Below are positions 17,238 to 25,658 of a stretch of 64,000 nt of DNA, in pieces. The DNA comes from an uncultured Paracoccaceae bacterium. Lineage in GTDB: Bacteria; Pseudomonadota; Alphaproteobacteria; Rhodobacterales; Rhodobacteraceae. The DNA is taken from the NCBI GenBank assembly GCA_947500775.1, contig CANMTD010000008.1, forward strand, positions 1 through 64,000, read 5' to 3'. The translations under genes were made by a program, and so were the position numbers. Positions within the stretch are counted from its first letter, which is position 1. The number at the start of each line of letters is the position of its first letter. The notes beneath the pieces were generated by a model. That model did no database searches. It was not told the DNA's origin and saw nothing but the letters and a program-made list of their open reading frames with translations.

Positions 17238-18628
17238 GTGACCCGCATCCAGGTTGTCATGCCGGACGCGGCGTGGCTGAGCATGTGGCAATGGAACAGC
17301 CACTTGCCGGGATTGTCCGCCGTAAAGGCGATCTCGCGGGACTCGTTGCCAGCCAACAGGATCGTGTCGCGCATCGGTCCGAACGCGCCGTCGGGGCGCA
17401 GCTCACGGAAATGCATTCCGTGCAGGTGCATCGCATGTGGGAACACGGTCTGGTTCTCGATCTTCAAGCGCACCGGCTCGTTCAGGGATAGATCGGCCAA
17501 TGGCGTGTCGGTCATTTCGGCGACATCATTCAGGGCCCAGAACTTGCCCGCCTGGGCAAGCTGACGAAACCCAAGGCGTTCCCCTCCGAGCATGGCAGAC
17601 TGCATCCGCCCCATTGCTCCACCGGACATGACCAGTCGCAAATCACGCGCTTCGGCAAGGTCCGGCGCGTGTGCCGCGGGATTCGGCGGCAGCGGCAGCG
17701 GCTTGTCTCTCGGTACTGAACTGGTTGTGCCATCGACGGAAAAAGTCACCAGCGGGGTCAGTTGATCATCATCGCCGATGCGCAGCACCTCTGCGGTTCC
17801 GCCTTCGTCTGCGGTCACATCGACGATCAGGTCCACGCGCTGTGCGGGACCGAGGATCAATTCACCGTCAACCGGCTGGGGTTGGCCGATAGGCATCCCA
17901 TCCAGGGCCATCGTCCAGCCACTCACCCCCGATAGCCTCAGCGGGAAAATCCGCGCGCTAGCTGCGTTGATGATGCGCAAGCGAATGCGTTCGTTACGCT
18001 TCGCGGGCAAGGTCAGGTCATAGCGCCCATTGGTCGTGATGAAGTTGCCGGTACGTCCACTATGGCTCATCATCATAGGCTGTTCGAAATTGTCGAACAG
18101 CTGCCCGCTCTCAGGGTCGAGCAACCAGTCCTCCAGAACGATGACTTCCTCGCTGTCGATGTCCGGCCCATCGGCCTCTTCGACGATCAAGGCACCGCGC
18201 AAACCACGCGCGACTTGCTCGTATGAGCGATTATGCGCGTGATACCAATAGGTGCCCGCGTCTGGTACGACGAAGTCGTAGTCAAAGGTTTCACCCGGTG
18301 CCACGGGCTCCTGGGTCAGCCCTGAAACGCCATCCATCGCGTTGTCGATCCGGATTCCGTGCCAGTGAACCGAACTGGGGTCAGGAACCTCGTTGCGGAA
18401 CCTGCGGCGCACCCGATCGCCTTGAGCGACCCGAATTTCCGGAGCCGGAACGAGGCCGTCATAGCCCCAGATCTCTGTTCCCGGGTAGGTGTCCGGAAGA
18501 AGCTGTTGACGCGCAACCTTGGCAACCACGTCCTCGAACGGGGTTGCGGCATAAGCCGACCGCGGGATGGCCGCCGCGCAGGCCGCCAGTGTCGCATGGC
18601 GCAAGAAATCCCGACGTGTTTGTTTCAT
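17234..18628 (-). CDS. Multicopper oxidase (CopA/CueO-like), Tat-exported
   Basis: A 464-residue periplasmic oxidase of three cupredoxin domains. The signal has the Tat-like MKQTRRDFLRH with cleavage near SAYA. Copper ligands are in HWHGIRID, WYHAHNRSYE, HAMHLHGMHF and HCHMLSHAASGM. A Met-containing insertion (about residues 330-350, SGGAMGRMQSAMLGG) is placed where CueO-like enzymes keep methionine-rich Cu(I) substrate sites. It lies between two cytochrome c genes and overlaps the downstream one by 4 bases. Compared with the oxidase at 8922, it shares the motifs but has different spacing. Confidence 0.92.
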   Translation of the reverse strand: MKQTRRDFLRHATLAACAAAIPRSAYAATPFEDVVAKVARQQLLPDTYPGTEIWGYDGLVPAPEIRVAQGDRVRRRFRNEVPDPSSVHWHGIRIDNAMDGVSGLTQEPVAPGETFDYDFVVPDAGTYWYHAHNRSYEQVARGLRGALIVEEADGPDIDSEEVIVLEDWLLDPESGQLFDNFEQPMMMSHSGRTGNFITTNGRYDLTLPAKRNERIRLRIINAASARIFPLRLSGVSGWTMALDGMPIGQPQPVDGELILGPAQRVDLIVDVTADEGGTAEVLRIGDDDQLTPLVTFSVDGTTSSVPRDKPLPLPPNPAAHAPDLAEARDLRLVMSGGAMGRMQSAMLGGERLGFRQLAQAGKFWALNDVAEMTDTPLADLSLNEPVRLKIENQTVFPHAMHLHGMHFRELRPDGAFGPMRDTILLAGNESREIAFTADNPGKWLFHCHMLSHAASGMTTWMRVT

Positions 18629-18671
18629 TTCGATCCTCGATAAAGCGAGGGCTTGTTGCCCCCGCGTGATG

Positions 18672-19589
18672 TTAGTTCGAAGCGGGGTTCTCCGCCTCGA
18701 CCGTGTCCTTGTTCAGCAGGAAAAGCGCCATCGCTTCGCGATCGGCAGGTGTCAGAAACCGAGTTCCCTCGCGAACCACTTCCGCCATGCTGCCGCCGAA
18801 AGCATCGCCCGAAGGGGTGATGCCGGTCTGGAGCGCATAAGCGAGGTTTGAAACCGTCCAGTCGTTTTTGGCCAGGTCTTTTGGCCGTATCGCGGGTGCC
18901 TTGCTGCCACCGGGAAGCTGGGCGTTGCCTGCAAAGGAAGCACCGATATCGCGACCTCCTGCAAGATTGCGCGGCGTATGGCAGGCTCCGCAATGTGCCG
19001 CACCGCGCACCAATTCCCGTCCGCGGTTCCATGCGCCGCTTCGCCCTTCAACCGGTTCGGTATCCGGATCGTAGAAGAACGCCGCTCGCCAGAGCTTCAG
19101 CCCCCATCGTTGATCGAATGGGAAGCTGACATCGTTTTCTGGTGCAGGTTCGTCCACGGGCGGCACGGTTTGAAACGCCGCCCAGAGGTCAGCGATATCC
19201 TGGTCAGAAAAATCCGCATAGAACGTATATGGGAAAGATGGATAGTAGGGCGTTCCATCGGGGCCGATCCCCTGCCGCACGGCTTTTGCGAACTGTTCTG
19301 CCGTCCATTCGCCCATGCCATGTTTGGGGTCGGTCGTCAGGTTGGGCGGATAGAACGTTCCGAACGGGGTTTCGAGCGGCGCCCCTCCGGCAAGTGGTGC
19401 GCCGCCCGCTTCAAAATTGGTATGACAGGCAATGCACCCACTGGCGCGCGCCAAATATGCGCCCCGGTCGACATTGCCCTCTGTTGCAATCGGAGTCACT
19501 GCACTGCCGACAGGCCATGCAATAACAGCGCCGAGGCCGGCCGTGCCAAGCACGGCGACCCCGCTGACGAGTGTCAAAAACCGGCGCAT
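18672..19589 (-). CDS. Dihaem cytochrome c
   Basis: A 305-residue exported cytochrome with an N-terminal membrane anchor and two haem motifs, GCIACHTNFEAGG (about residue 51) and AHCGACHTPRNLAGG (about 197). The spacing and segments such as PNLTTDPKHGMGEW and FADFSDQDI-like lines match the dihaem cytochrome subunits of membrane dehydrogenases. No dehydrogenase partner is in the window, so it likely serves the oxidase operon. It lies 43 bases upstream of the multicopper oxidase and 2 bases downstream of the cytochrome c' gene in the same unit. Confidence 0.88.
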   Translation of the reverse strand: MRRFLTLVSGVAVLGTAGLGAVIAWPVGSAVTPIATEGNVDRGAYLARASGCIACHTNFEAGGAPLAGGAPLETPFGTFYPPNLTTDPKHGMGEWTAEQFAKAVRQGIGPDGTPYYPSFPYTFYADFSDQDIADLWAAFQTVPPVDEPAPENDVSFPFDQRWGLKLWRAAFFYDPDTEPVEGRSGAWNRGRELVRGAAHCGACHTPRNLAGGRDIGASFAGNAQLPGGSKAPAIRPKDLAKNDWTVSNLAYALQTGITPSGDAFGGSMAEVVREGTRFLTPADREAMALFLLNKDTVEAENPASN

Positions 19590-19591
19590 GG

Positions 19592-20185
19592 TTAGTCTTC
19601 TTCCGCCCGGAAGCGTTCATGGCATGCGGAACAGACCTGGGTCGTCATCGCGAATGCCGCGTCGGCGGGCATTTCGGAAATGGCGGCGGCATCCATCATG
19701 CCGCCTCTGCCCATCATCGCGCTCCCGCCCATCATGGTTGTATCGCTTCCCATCATGGATCCGCCGCCCATCATCGAGGCGCCATCCGTGGAGGTATTGC
19801 CACCCATGCCGCCTAACCCATTGTCGGCTGCGCGTTCCAGGCCCTCAGAGTATTCCTCCAGCTGACTTGCCAATGCTGCGAAGCGGTCCCAATCGGTCCA
19901 CACCTCGTCTTTGGCTTCCGAGGGCATGCCCCCCGTGCCCTCCGGGAACAGCTTTGTCATGCTCTCGCCGGCGTGCTGCTGGAACAGGCGCGCTGCATCG
20001 CCCACTGTTTCTGCGTCATAGGCCGTTTCACCCCGCATCATCGGGGCTACGGTTTTGACTGCCTTTCCCATGGCGGCCATGGCATCCATGCGTTCCTTTA
20101 CGATGCCCGTGGCACCGCTATGCGCAAATGCCGCAACCGCGGTTCCTGCAATCAACACTGCCGCTGTGATAGTTGTCTTCTTCAT
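19592..20185 (-). CDS. Cytochrome c'-like protein with a Met-rich insertion
   Basis: A 197-residue periplasmic protein: a Sec signal ending AVAAFA, then a four-helix bundle with RMDAMAAMGKAVKTVAP and the C-terminal haem motif TQVCSACHERFRAEED, as in cytochrome c'. Between the predicted third and fourth helices (about residues 125-165) it carries a flexible Gly/Met/Ser-rich insertion with repeated MMGG and MMGS units, not part of ordinary cytochromes c'. By analogy with Met-rich copper proteins this may bind Cu(I) close to the haem. It is cotranscribed with the dihaem cytochrome. Confidence 0.85.
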   Translation of the reverse strand: MKKTTITAAVLIAGTAVAAFAHSGATGIVKERMDAMAAMGKAVKTVAPMMRGETAYDAETVGDAARLFQQHAGESMTKLFPEGTGGMPSEAKDEVWTDWDRFAALASQLEEYSEGLERAADNGLGGMGGNTSTDGASMMGGGSMMGSDTTMMGGSAMMGRGGMMDAAAISEMPADAAFAMTTQVCSACHERFRAEED

Positions 20186-20228
20186 GTCTTGGATCCTTCT
20201 TTGGGTCTGCTTTTCGAGCGATGTGAAA

Positions 20229-20558
20229 TCAGACCCACCGTCGTGGCGGTGGAGGATCGCTGGTGGAGCGCAACTCTGTTAGTTGGGTCGCGGCGTCTTG
20301 CATGACAGCCGTCAGCAACTGAGGCTCGTAAACCACGTTTGGCTGGAGAAACACCACAGCCGTGACAGAACAATCGAGTCCCGGATGACAGTGGCCAGAG
20401 GCCTCGTTCGTCGATGACCCTACATCTTCGTGAGCGTGAAATTCTTGCGCCAAGGACGCTTCACCATGAAACGCTGGCGCCTCAGGCACTCCGAGAACCA
20501 CTTGGAAAAGGCCGAAAACGATCGACAGAATCCATCGGTTTGTCTTCGACCAACGCAT
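20229..20558 (-). CDS. Small exported His-containing protein, unrecognised
   Basis: A 109-residue protein with an N-terminal hydrophobic segment (WILSIVFGLFQVVLG), then a polar stretch with several His and two Cys (FHAHED, GHCHPGLDC), a hydrophobic SVTAVVFL segment and a proline-rich tail PPPPRRWV. Similar short proteins with a proline-rich end occur in copper loci of other proteobacteria, but I cannot name a family. Its ATG overlaps the stop of the upstream cytochrome gene by one base (TGATG), so it belongs to the operon. A metal-binding role is inferred from its His and Cys residues. Confidence 0.65.
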   Translation of the reverse strand: MRWSKTNRWILSIVFGLFQVVLGVPEAPAFHGEASLAQEFHAHEDVGSSTNEASGHCHPGLDCSVTAVVFLQPNVVYEPQLLTAVMQDAATQLTELRSTSDPPPPRRWV

Positions 20559-21016
20559 CAGTCAATCCCGTTGGCCCGCTGTAGTTCGCGGACATAGGCG
20601 GCAACCATCTTGACGTCTCCTTGTGTCAGTCCTTCGATCCTTGGCATATTACCGAATTTCCAGTGATGCGCACGCACGCCATTTTGAGCGGCCAGAACAA
20701 AGGCCATGTCTGAATGGTGGCTTGGCTCGTAAATCTTGTGCACAAGAGGCGGGGCAATCCCGTTTTGTCCCGCTGCGTTTGCTCCATGGCACTCGGAACA
20801 CTTAGCCTCGAATATGGTTTTCCCAATCGTGGCTTGCTCCGAGAATTCTGCCGGCAGTTGGACCTGAACGATTGGGTCGCCTGCTTCTATCTTACTCGTG
20901 TCAGGAGGCGTCATGGAATGACCCATCGCTGTATCTTCCGCAGAAATGAACTGCCAAGTTGCAACTCCCCCGCCAGCTATAACTACGGCTGCGATAAGTG
21001 CGGTCAATTTATCCAT
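20558..21016 (-). CDS. Membrane-anchored monohaem cytochrome c
   Basis: A 152-residue cytochrome with anchor MDKLTALIAAVVIAGGG and haem motif AKCSECHGANAAGQNG (about residues 78-82 for CSECH). The later GNMPRIEGL offers the axial methionine. The start is the ATG at 21016, preceded by a GGAAGA site; the longer ORF to 21244 overlaps the L,D-transpeptidase gene antiphase and is not used. It lies 28 bases downstream of that transpeptidase. It is one of four c-type cytochromes in this operon, which probably explains the plasmid-borne ccm genes at 24.5-28.7 kb. Confidence 0.87.
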   Translation of the reverse strand: MDKLTALIAAVVIAGGGVATWQFISAEDTAMGHSMTPPDTSKIEAGDPIVQVQLPAEFSEQATIGKTIFEAKCSECHGANAAGQNGIAPPLVHKIYEPSHHSDMAFVLAAQNGVRAHHWKFGNMPRIEGLTQGDVKMVAAYVRELQRANGID

Positions 21017-21044
21017 GCTTGTGTCTTCCGTCTTGCCCGTTGTG

Positions 21045-21605
21045 TCAGATGAGTTTGACCTGAGTGCCGACAGGCATGCGCTCATAGACCTCCTCGATTT
21101 GTTTGTTGAACAAACCGATGCAGCCGTTTGACGACCGACGGCCGATCTTGCGCGTATCCTGTGTCCCGTGAATACGGTAGTACTGCCACGACAGGTACAG
21201 TGCACGAGTGCCCAAGGGGTTGTCCGGATCACCCCCCTCGACACGAGCCGGCCATTCCGGATTGCGTTCCCGCATGGAGGGCGTTGGCGCCCAACTGGGG
21301 TTTTTGCGTTTTTCCACCACTTCGGTGTAACCGCGTTTGGTGAGTTCGTCGGTCAGCGGAACGGAAGTTGGGTAGATCCGCATCTCGCCATCTGATGTCC
21401 AATGCTGGAGCGACTTCGTCACGGTATCGGAGATGATGATCCCCTTTCCGAGTGCGTCGAAGTGGTCTTGCCAGTCATGAACTCGGAAAGAAGAAATGTT
21501 GCGGCGAATGGTTTCGGCTCGAACCACGCTTGGTGCAGCCAAAGCGACAGCCGCATACCCCAATAGGCTTCGTCGATTGATCTTTTTGTTTCGCAATGTC
21601 GTCAT
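21045..21605 (-). CDS. L,D-transpeptidase (YkuD type) with altered SxGC motif, operon leader
   Basis: A 186-residue exported YkuD protein; its signal begins MTTLRNKKINRRSLLGY and ends near VVRAE. It has YYRIHGTQDTRKIG and then SSNGCIGLF: the usual arginine two residues after the catalytic cysteine is glycine here, which may alter substrate binding. It is the first gene of the minus-strand unit leading through four cytochromes, a multicopper oxidase and a DsbA-like protein. The divergent region upstream holds both a CueR-type promoter facing the other way and a TGTATC tandem repeat. Its closest relative in the window is the decayed gene at 39341-39791. Confidence 0.86.
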   Translation of the reverse strand: MTTLRNKKINRRSLLGYAAVALAAPSVVRAETIRRNISSFRVHDWQDHFDALGKGIIISDTVTKSLQHWTSDGEMRIYPTSVPLTDELTKRGYTEVVEKRKNPSWAPTPSMRERNPEWPARVEGGDPDNPLGTRALYLSWQYYRIHGTQDTRKIGRRSSNGCIGLFNKQIEEVYERMPVGTQVKLI

Positions 21606-21685
21606 GACACACTCCTAGCCTCGGGTTTGTTGCATCTCTTTTACGGGAGACCCGGCATCAGGCAACCTGACAAGGCCGCGAGAAG

Positions 21686-21701
21686 TGTATCCATTTGTAT
21701 C
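21686..21701 (+). promoter_or_regulatory. Candidate response-regulator box TGTATC-CATT-TGTATC
   Basis: Two perfect TGTATC half-sites are 10 bp apart. The box lies in the 156-base region between the divergent L,D-transpeptidase/cytochrome operon and the DUF2933 gene, immediately before the CueR-type -35. The same element occurs twice upstream of the two-component genes (31242 and 31271). Confidence 0.5.
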
Positions 21702-21702
21702 C

Positions 21703-21733
21703 TTGACCTTACCCTGCTGGAGGGTCGCAAATG
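21703..21733 (+). promoter_or_regulatory. CueR-type promoter/operator before the DUF2933 gene
   Basis: TTGACC (21703-21708), a 19-bp spacer TTACCCTGCTGGAGGGTCG holding ACCCT...AGGGT, then CAAATG (21728-21733). The predicted start near 21740 is ahead of the ATG at 21762. Confidence 0.65.
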
Positions 21734-21761
21734 GCGCGAAGAACGAGACAATGAGGGTGTC

Positions 21762-22064
21762 ATGGACCACCAAAACCACAGAAAAAAGCCGATCACGGAC
21801 AGGCTCATGCATTACGGAATGATGGCGTGTTGCGTCGTCATGCTGCTGCCCATTGCGGGATTTTTTCTTGCCGGCGGCACATTGGCGGGCATGTGGGGCA
21901 ATGCAGCGGCTTTCGCCCCACTCCTGCTTTGCGTCGGTGCGCATCTCGTGATGCACAAATTTATGGGAAAGTCGTGCCATTCGAACGAAGAGAAAGGCAG
22001 TATCGAAGAAACACCCGTGTCCGTGCCTTCTGCGATTCCCGTGGTTGCACGCAACAGGCGATAA
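21762..22064 (+). CDS. DUF2933-type small membrane protein
   Basis: A 100-residue protein: a polar N-terminus (MDHQNHRKKPITD), then two hydrophobic helices with MMACCVVMLLPIAGFFLAGG and LLLCVGAHLVMHKFMGKSCH, rich in Met, Cys and His. This matches the DUF2933 small membrane proteins common in copper and heavy-metal clusters, whose biochemical role is not established. GAGGG precedes the ATG at 21762; the ORF upstream of it runs through the promoter and is rejected. It is the first gene of a Cu-controlled unit continuing into a lipoprotein and a ScsB/DsbD protein. Confidence 0.78.
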   Translation: MDHQNHRKKPITDRLMHYGMMACCVVMLLPIAGFFLAGGTLAGMWGNAAAFAPLLLCVGAHLVMHKFMGKSCHSNEEKGSIEETPVSVPSAIPVVARNRR

Positions 22065-22077
22065 TTTGCGCGGGAAA

Positions 22078-22290
22078 ATGCGAGCAAGCGCATGGTTGCT
22101 GACGATTACAACGCTTGGCGGATGCGCCGCAAGTCTTGAAGACTGTCCCGAGCGGGAGGTCATCGTTTCCACCAAGCAGGCATCGATCATCCTCCCCGAC
22201 GGGTGTCGGTTGATATCCTCGTCCTCTGTCGACGTAGCGCGTGTTGTTTGTTCTGATGGTCGACAAGGCTTTGCCGTCGGCGGTCTTTGA
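22078..22290 (+). CDS. Small putative lipoprotein
   Basis: A 70-residue protein starting at the ATG at 22078, with MRASAWLLTITTLGGCAA, a short signal with lipobox LGGC. The mature part of about 50 residues has two further cysteines (LEDCPER, DGCRLIS) and VVCSD, suggesting a disulfide or metal site. I do not recognise a family. The gene lies 13 bases after the DUF2933 gene and before the ScsB-like gene, so it is probably part of the same copper-induced unit and a client of the plasmid lipoprotein enzymes. Confidence 0.55.
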   Translation: MRASAWLLTITTLGGCAASLEDCPEREVIVSTKQASIILPDGCRLISSSSVDVARVVCSDGRQGFAVGGL

Positions 22291-22348
22291 GACAAAGTTC
22301 CGGGTGCAGATTCAACCCGAGCCGGCTTTAAGGGAAGGAAGCGGATCC

Positions 22349-24478
22349 TTGGCGAAAACCCTGTCGACACTGCGCCGGGTTCTGATTTTGCCCGCACTGA
22401 TCCTGGCGCTTTCCTCTGGCAGTGGCTCGGCGGAGACATCAGCCGCGTATCAAAGCTCTCCGCTGAAGGCGCATCTCATCACGGCACAGGACGGTGTTTC
22501 CAAGAACACGCAGACTCTTTCCGCCGGACTTCATCTCCAACTGAACGAAAACTGGAAGACCTATTGGCGGTCGCCAGGAGAGGTGGGAATACCGCCTTCG
22601 GTCGAATGGAGCGGTTCCGAAAACGTCGCAGATGTCGAATTCATGTGGCCTTCCCCGACACGCTTCACCGCCTTCGGCATCGAAAATTTTGGTTATGCGG
22701 GTGAAGTCGTCTTTCCGCTGCGCATAACGCTCAAAGATCCCGGCGCACCTGTGACTCTTTCCGCGCAAGTCAAACTGCTGGTGTGCTCCAATGTCTGTGT
22801 CCCGGAAGAGTTTGACCTGTCACTTCGCCTCGGACGCGGCAACGACATCGACAGCACTGCGGCTGGGCTGATTGGCACGTTTTCCGAGCGCGTCCCCGAA
22901 GGAGCCGAGGCGGGTGGCGTCAGCGAGGCAAATGCCTTCATCGACGAAGACCTCACGGAGTTGATCGTCAATCTGCGCGTCGATGAACCACTCCAGTCGC
23001 CGGATGTGTTTCCCGAACTGGGTATCGGTGTTGCGCTTGGCAAACCCGATATACGTTTGGGAGAAGAGGATCATTTGCTTTGGGCGCGCTTGCCGATCCT
23101 CTCGTCGAATACGGATGTGACGGTGGCGCCGTCGATTACCGTCACCGATGGCGAGAACCGGGCCTTCACCGTGATTGCGGATCGCGTGGCGCGACGTACG
23201 GCACCGCCCTTCGAACTGGCCGCCACGACACCGGACATGATGGAACTGCTCTGGATTGCCGTGATCGCGCTGCTGGGTGGATTGATCCTGAACGTGATGC
23301 CCTGCGTGCTGCCGGTGCTGTCCATCAAGGTGTCGTCTGTGCTCAAACACACAGATCACGACACAACCCGTGTCCGGTTCGGTTTCGTCGCAGCCGCCGC
23401 TGGCATCATGACGTTCATGTGGGGTCTGGCGCTCATCCTTTGGGCGCTCCAGACGGCAGGGCTCAGCGTCGGGTGGGGGCTGCAATTTCAAAGTCCGCTA
23501 TTTCTTGCGGTGATGATCGCAGCCCTGCTCGTCTTTTCGGCAAATCTGTTCGGAGCGTTCGAGTTCGCCCTTCCACAAGGCATGCAGACAAGGCTTGCAG
23601 ATACCGGAGGGCGGAGCGGATATTCCGCCGACTTTTTCACCGGCATGTTCGGTGCCGTCATGGCGACGCCTTGTTCGGCACCGTTCCTCGGCACCGCGGT
23701 GGCCTTTGCTTTGGCCGGGCGTGGCGTGGACATTCTCATCGTCTTTACGAGCCTCGGGCTCGGCCTCGCCCTGCCCTATCTCGTCATCGCCGCGTTCCCG
23801 CGTCTGGTCGCGTTCATGCCCAAACCTGGCCGGTGGATGCTGATCGTCAAGAGCTTGATGGGGATCTTGCTGCTTGCAACCGCCGTTTGGCTGTTCTGGG
23901 TGCTCGACGGTGTCGCCGGGCTGGCCTCCGTCATCGCGGTCGCGGCGTCTTCCGGTCTCGCCGTTCTGATCTTGTCCCTCCCGAATGTGCAGTCCCAATT
24001 CAGATGGTCTATTGCCACGGCCAGTCTTGTTCTGGCTCTTGCCGCGGGTCCTCTCCTGCAGCAATCAGCGCCTGCCCGTGCAGGGTCGCAATCGGCGTTG
24101 GCTTGGGTCGCATTTGACCGTTCGGACATAGCGAAACGCGTGTCCGCAGGAGAGGTCGTCTTTGTCGATGTAACAGCTGACTGGTGCCTGACTTGCAAAG
24201 CGAACAAGACACTTGTCATCGACCGGGAGCCGGTCCGCAGTACGCTGGACGCGCCAGGCGTCACGCCGATGCAGGCAGATTGGACACGCCCGGACGCGCG
24301 CATTTCCCGTTACCTTGAGAGTTTCGGCAGATATGGCATCCCTTTCAATGCCGTCTATGGACCGTCGGCACCAAACGGCATTGTGCTGTCCGAATTGCTT
24401 ACGACCGAAGACGTGATGGACGCCTTGGCGCAAGCCAGCGGTCGAGATGTTTCCGCAAAGGTTGCCGGACAGGAGTGA
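22349..24478 (+). CDS. scsB-like: ScsB/DsbD-family transmembrane thiol-disulfide reductase
   Basis: A 709-residue inner-membrane protein that carries reducing power from cytoplasmic thioredoxin to periplasmic thiol proteins. After a signal (about residues 1-30) comes a large periplasmic domain with the pair LLVCSNVCVPEEF. The eight-helix core has two cysteines in ILNVMPCVLPVL and MATPCSAPFLG. The C-terminal thioredoxin domain has DVTADWCLTCKANKT (CLTC). The N-terminal domain is much longer than in DsbD and fits ScsB, linked to copper tolerance. I favour a TTG start at 22349 with GGGAAGGAAG upstream; an ORF start exists at 22241. It could serve the DsbA-like protein at 16022. Confidence 0.88.
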   Translation: MAKTLSTLRRVLILPALILALSSGSGSAETSAAYQSSPLKAHLITAQDGVSKNTQTLSAGLHLQLNENWKTYWRSPGEVGIPPSVEWSGSENVADVEFMWPSPTRFTAFGIENFGYAGEVVFPLRITLKDPGAPVTLSAQVKLLVCSNVCVPEEFDLSLRLGRGNDIDSTAAGLIGTFSERVPEGAEAGGVSEANAFIDEDLTELIVNLRVDEPLQSPDVFPELGIGVALGKPDIRLGEEDHLLWARLPILSSNTDVTVAPSITVTDGENRAFTVIADRVARRTAPPFELAATTPDMMELLWIAVIALLGGLILNVMPCVLPVLSIKVSSVLKHTDHDTTRVRFGFVAAAAGIMTFMWGLALILWALQTAGLSVGWGLQFQSPLFLAVMIAALLVFSANLFGAFEFALPQGMQTRLADTGGRSGYSADFFTGMFGAVMATPCSAPFLGTAVAFALAGRGVDILIVFTSLGLGLALPYLVIAAFPRLVAFMPKPGRWMLIVKSLMGILLLATAVWLFWVLDGVAGLASVIAVAASSGLAVLILSLPNVQSQFRWSIATASLVLALAAGPLLQQSAPARAGSQSALAWVAFDRSDIAKRVSAGEVVFVDVTADWCLTCKANKTLVIDREPVRSTLDAPGVTPMQADWTRPDARISRYLESFGRYGIPFNAVYGPSAPNGIVLSELLTTEDVMDALAQASGRDVSAKVAGQE

Positions 24479-24506
24479 TCTGCCCGGGCGGGACACCGAC
24501 CAGCAG

Positions 24507-25658
24507 TCAGCCGCCGAGCCGCTCGAGCGCAGCGCGGACCGCCGCACGCCGAGGATCATTGGCGGGCTGCTGCTCCAACAGCGCTTCAGCCTTACGGTAG
24601 GCCTCAATGGCGCGATCCTGCTCCTGAAGGACGGTATAGGCGTTTGCCAGCCGCATCCAACCATCCAGATCTTCCGGTTCATCCTCAAGACGCCCAGCCA
24701 GCCGCGAGACCATCGAGCGGATGAACTCCGCGCGGTCCGCGTCATTCATCTCTGACGCCGCCGCAACATCTGCCGCACTCGGGCCGGGTTGTGATGTCGG
24801 CCCGCTGGGTAGATCGACGACCGGGAGGTCGGCGGCCGCTGCAATCCGGTTGATCTGCAAAACGTATGTTTCCATCCAGGGCACGAACGTCTTTTCCTGG
24901 TTCAGCCGGGAAACGAGCAGATCGTAGGCCTTACGCGTCTCTTCTTTTTGAAGATGGTAGAGAGACTCGAAATAGGTTGCCGCAGGATTGGATGGGTCAA
25001 GTTCCAAAGCGCGATCAATGGCCAATTTCGCCCGTGGAATAACAACGCCATCATTGGCAACCGCGACAGCCTCCGCCAGCATAGAGAATGTCGCGGAGGT
25101 GGCATCCTCCCGTTTGGCGACAACTTCAAATGCTTCGACAGCATCAACTGTTCTGCCCATGCGCTGATAGGTCTGGCCCAACAGCATCCACCCTTCGCTG
25201 GGGCCGCCGGTCGGATCGGATACAAGCCTTTCGCGAAGTTGTATTGCAAGCGCCATCACTTCATCAGTCTGTGCGCGCTCCTCTGCACGGGCAGCGAAGG
25301 CCATTGAAGGCACCTCAGGCGATCCCATTGTCAGATAGTAGCCCGCGGCAATAACCGGCGCGAGGACCGCCGCGACAACGAGAGTGACTCTGCCGCCATT
25401 GCGGGATGATCCGGTTTTTTCTCCCGAATTGCGGGTCGTCGCGAGGATCCGTTTCTTGATTTCGAGTCTGGCTGCTTGAGCTTCCTGTTCAGAAATCAAA
25501 CCGCGGTCCATGTCTCGTTGAATTTCCCGCATCTGATCGGCAAGGATCGCCGGTACCGCATCTCCTCTGGTGAGAGTGTTCGATTTGGACAGCAGCAGCG
25601 GGTAGAGGACAATTCCGACTGCGAGCAGCGTCAGAAGACCGAAAATACCCCAGATCAT
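24507..25658 (-). CDS. ccmI: Cytochrome c maturation protein CcmI
   Basis: A 383-residue membrane protein. Two N-terminal membrane helices flank a cytoplasmic loop (TRGDAVPAILADQMREIQRDMDRGLI, about residues 33-58, cited only in part), followed by a periplasmic domain with TPR-like helices (GWMLLGQTYQRMGR, GWMRLANAYTVL). CcmI presents apocytochrome c to the CcmF/H ligation complex. The start overlaps the ccmH stop by four bases (ATGA). It is the last gene of ccmF-G-H-I. Its stop converges with scsB, 28 bases away. Confidence 0.9.
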   Translation of the reverse strand: MIWGIFGLLTLLAVGIVLYPLLLSKSNTLTRGDAVPAILADQMREIQRDMDRGLISEQEAQAARLEIKKRILATTRNSGEKTGSSRNGGRVTLVVAAVLAPVIAAGYYLTMGSPEVPSMAFAARAEERAQTDEVMALAIQLRERLVSDPTGGPSEGWMLLGQTYQRMGRTVDAVEAFEVVAKREDATSATFSMLAEAVAVANDGVVIPRAKLAIDRALELDPSNPAATYFESLYHLQKEETRKAYDLLVSRLNQEKTFVPWMETYVLQINRIAAAADLPVVDLPSGPTSQPGPSAADVAAASEMNDADRAEFIRSMVSRLAGRLEDEPEDLDGWMRLANAYTVLQEQDRAIEAYRKAEALLEQQPANDPRRAAVRAALERLGG

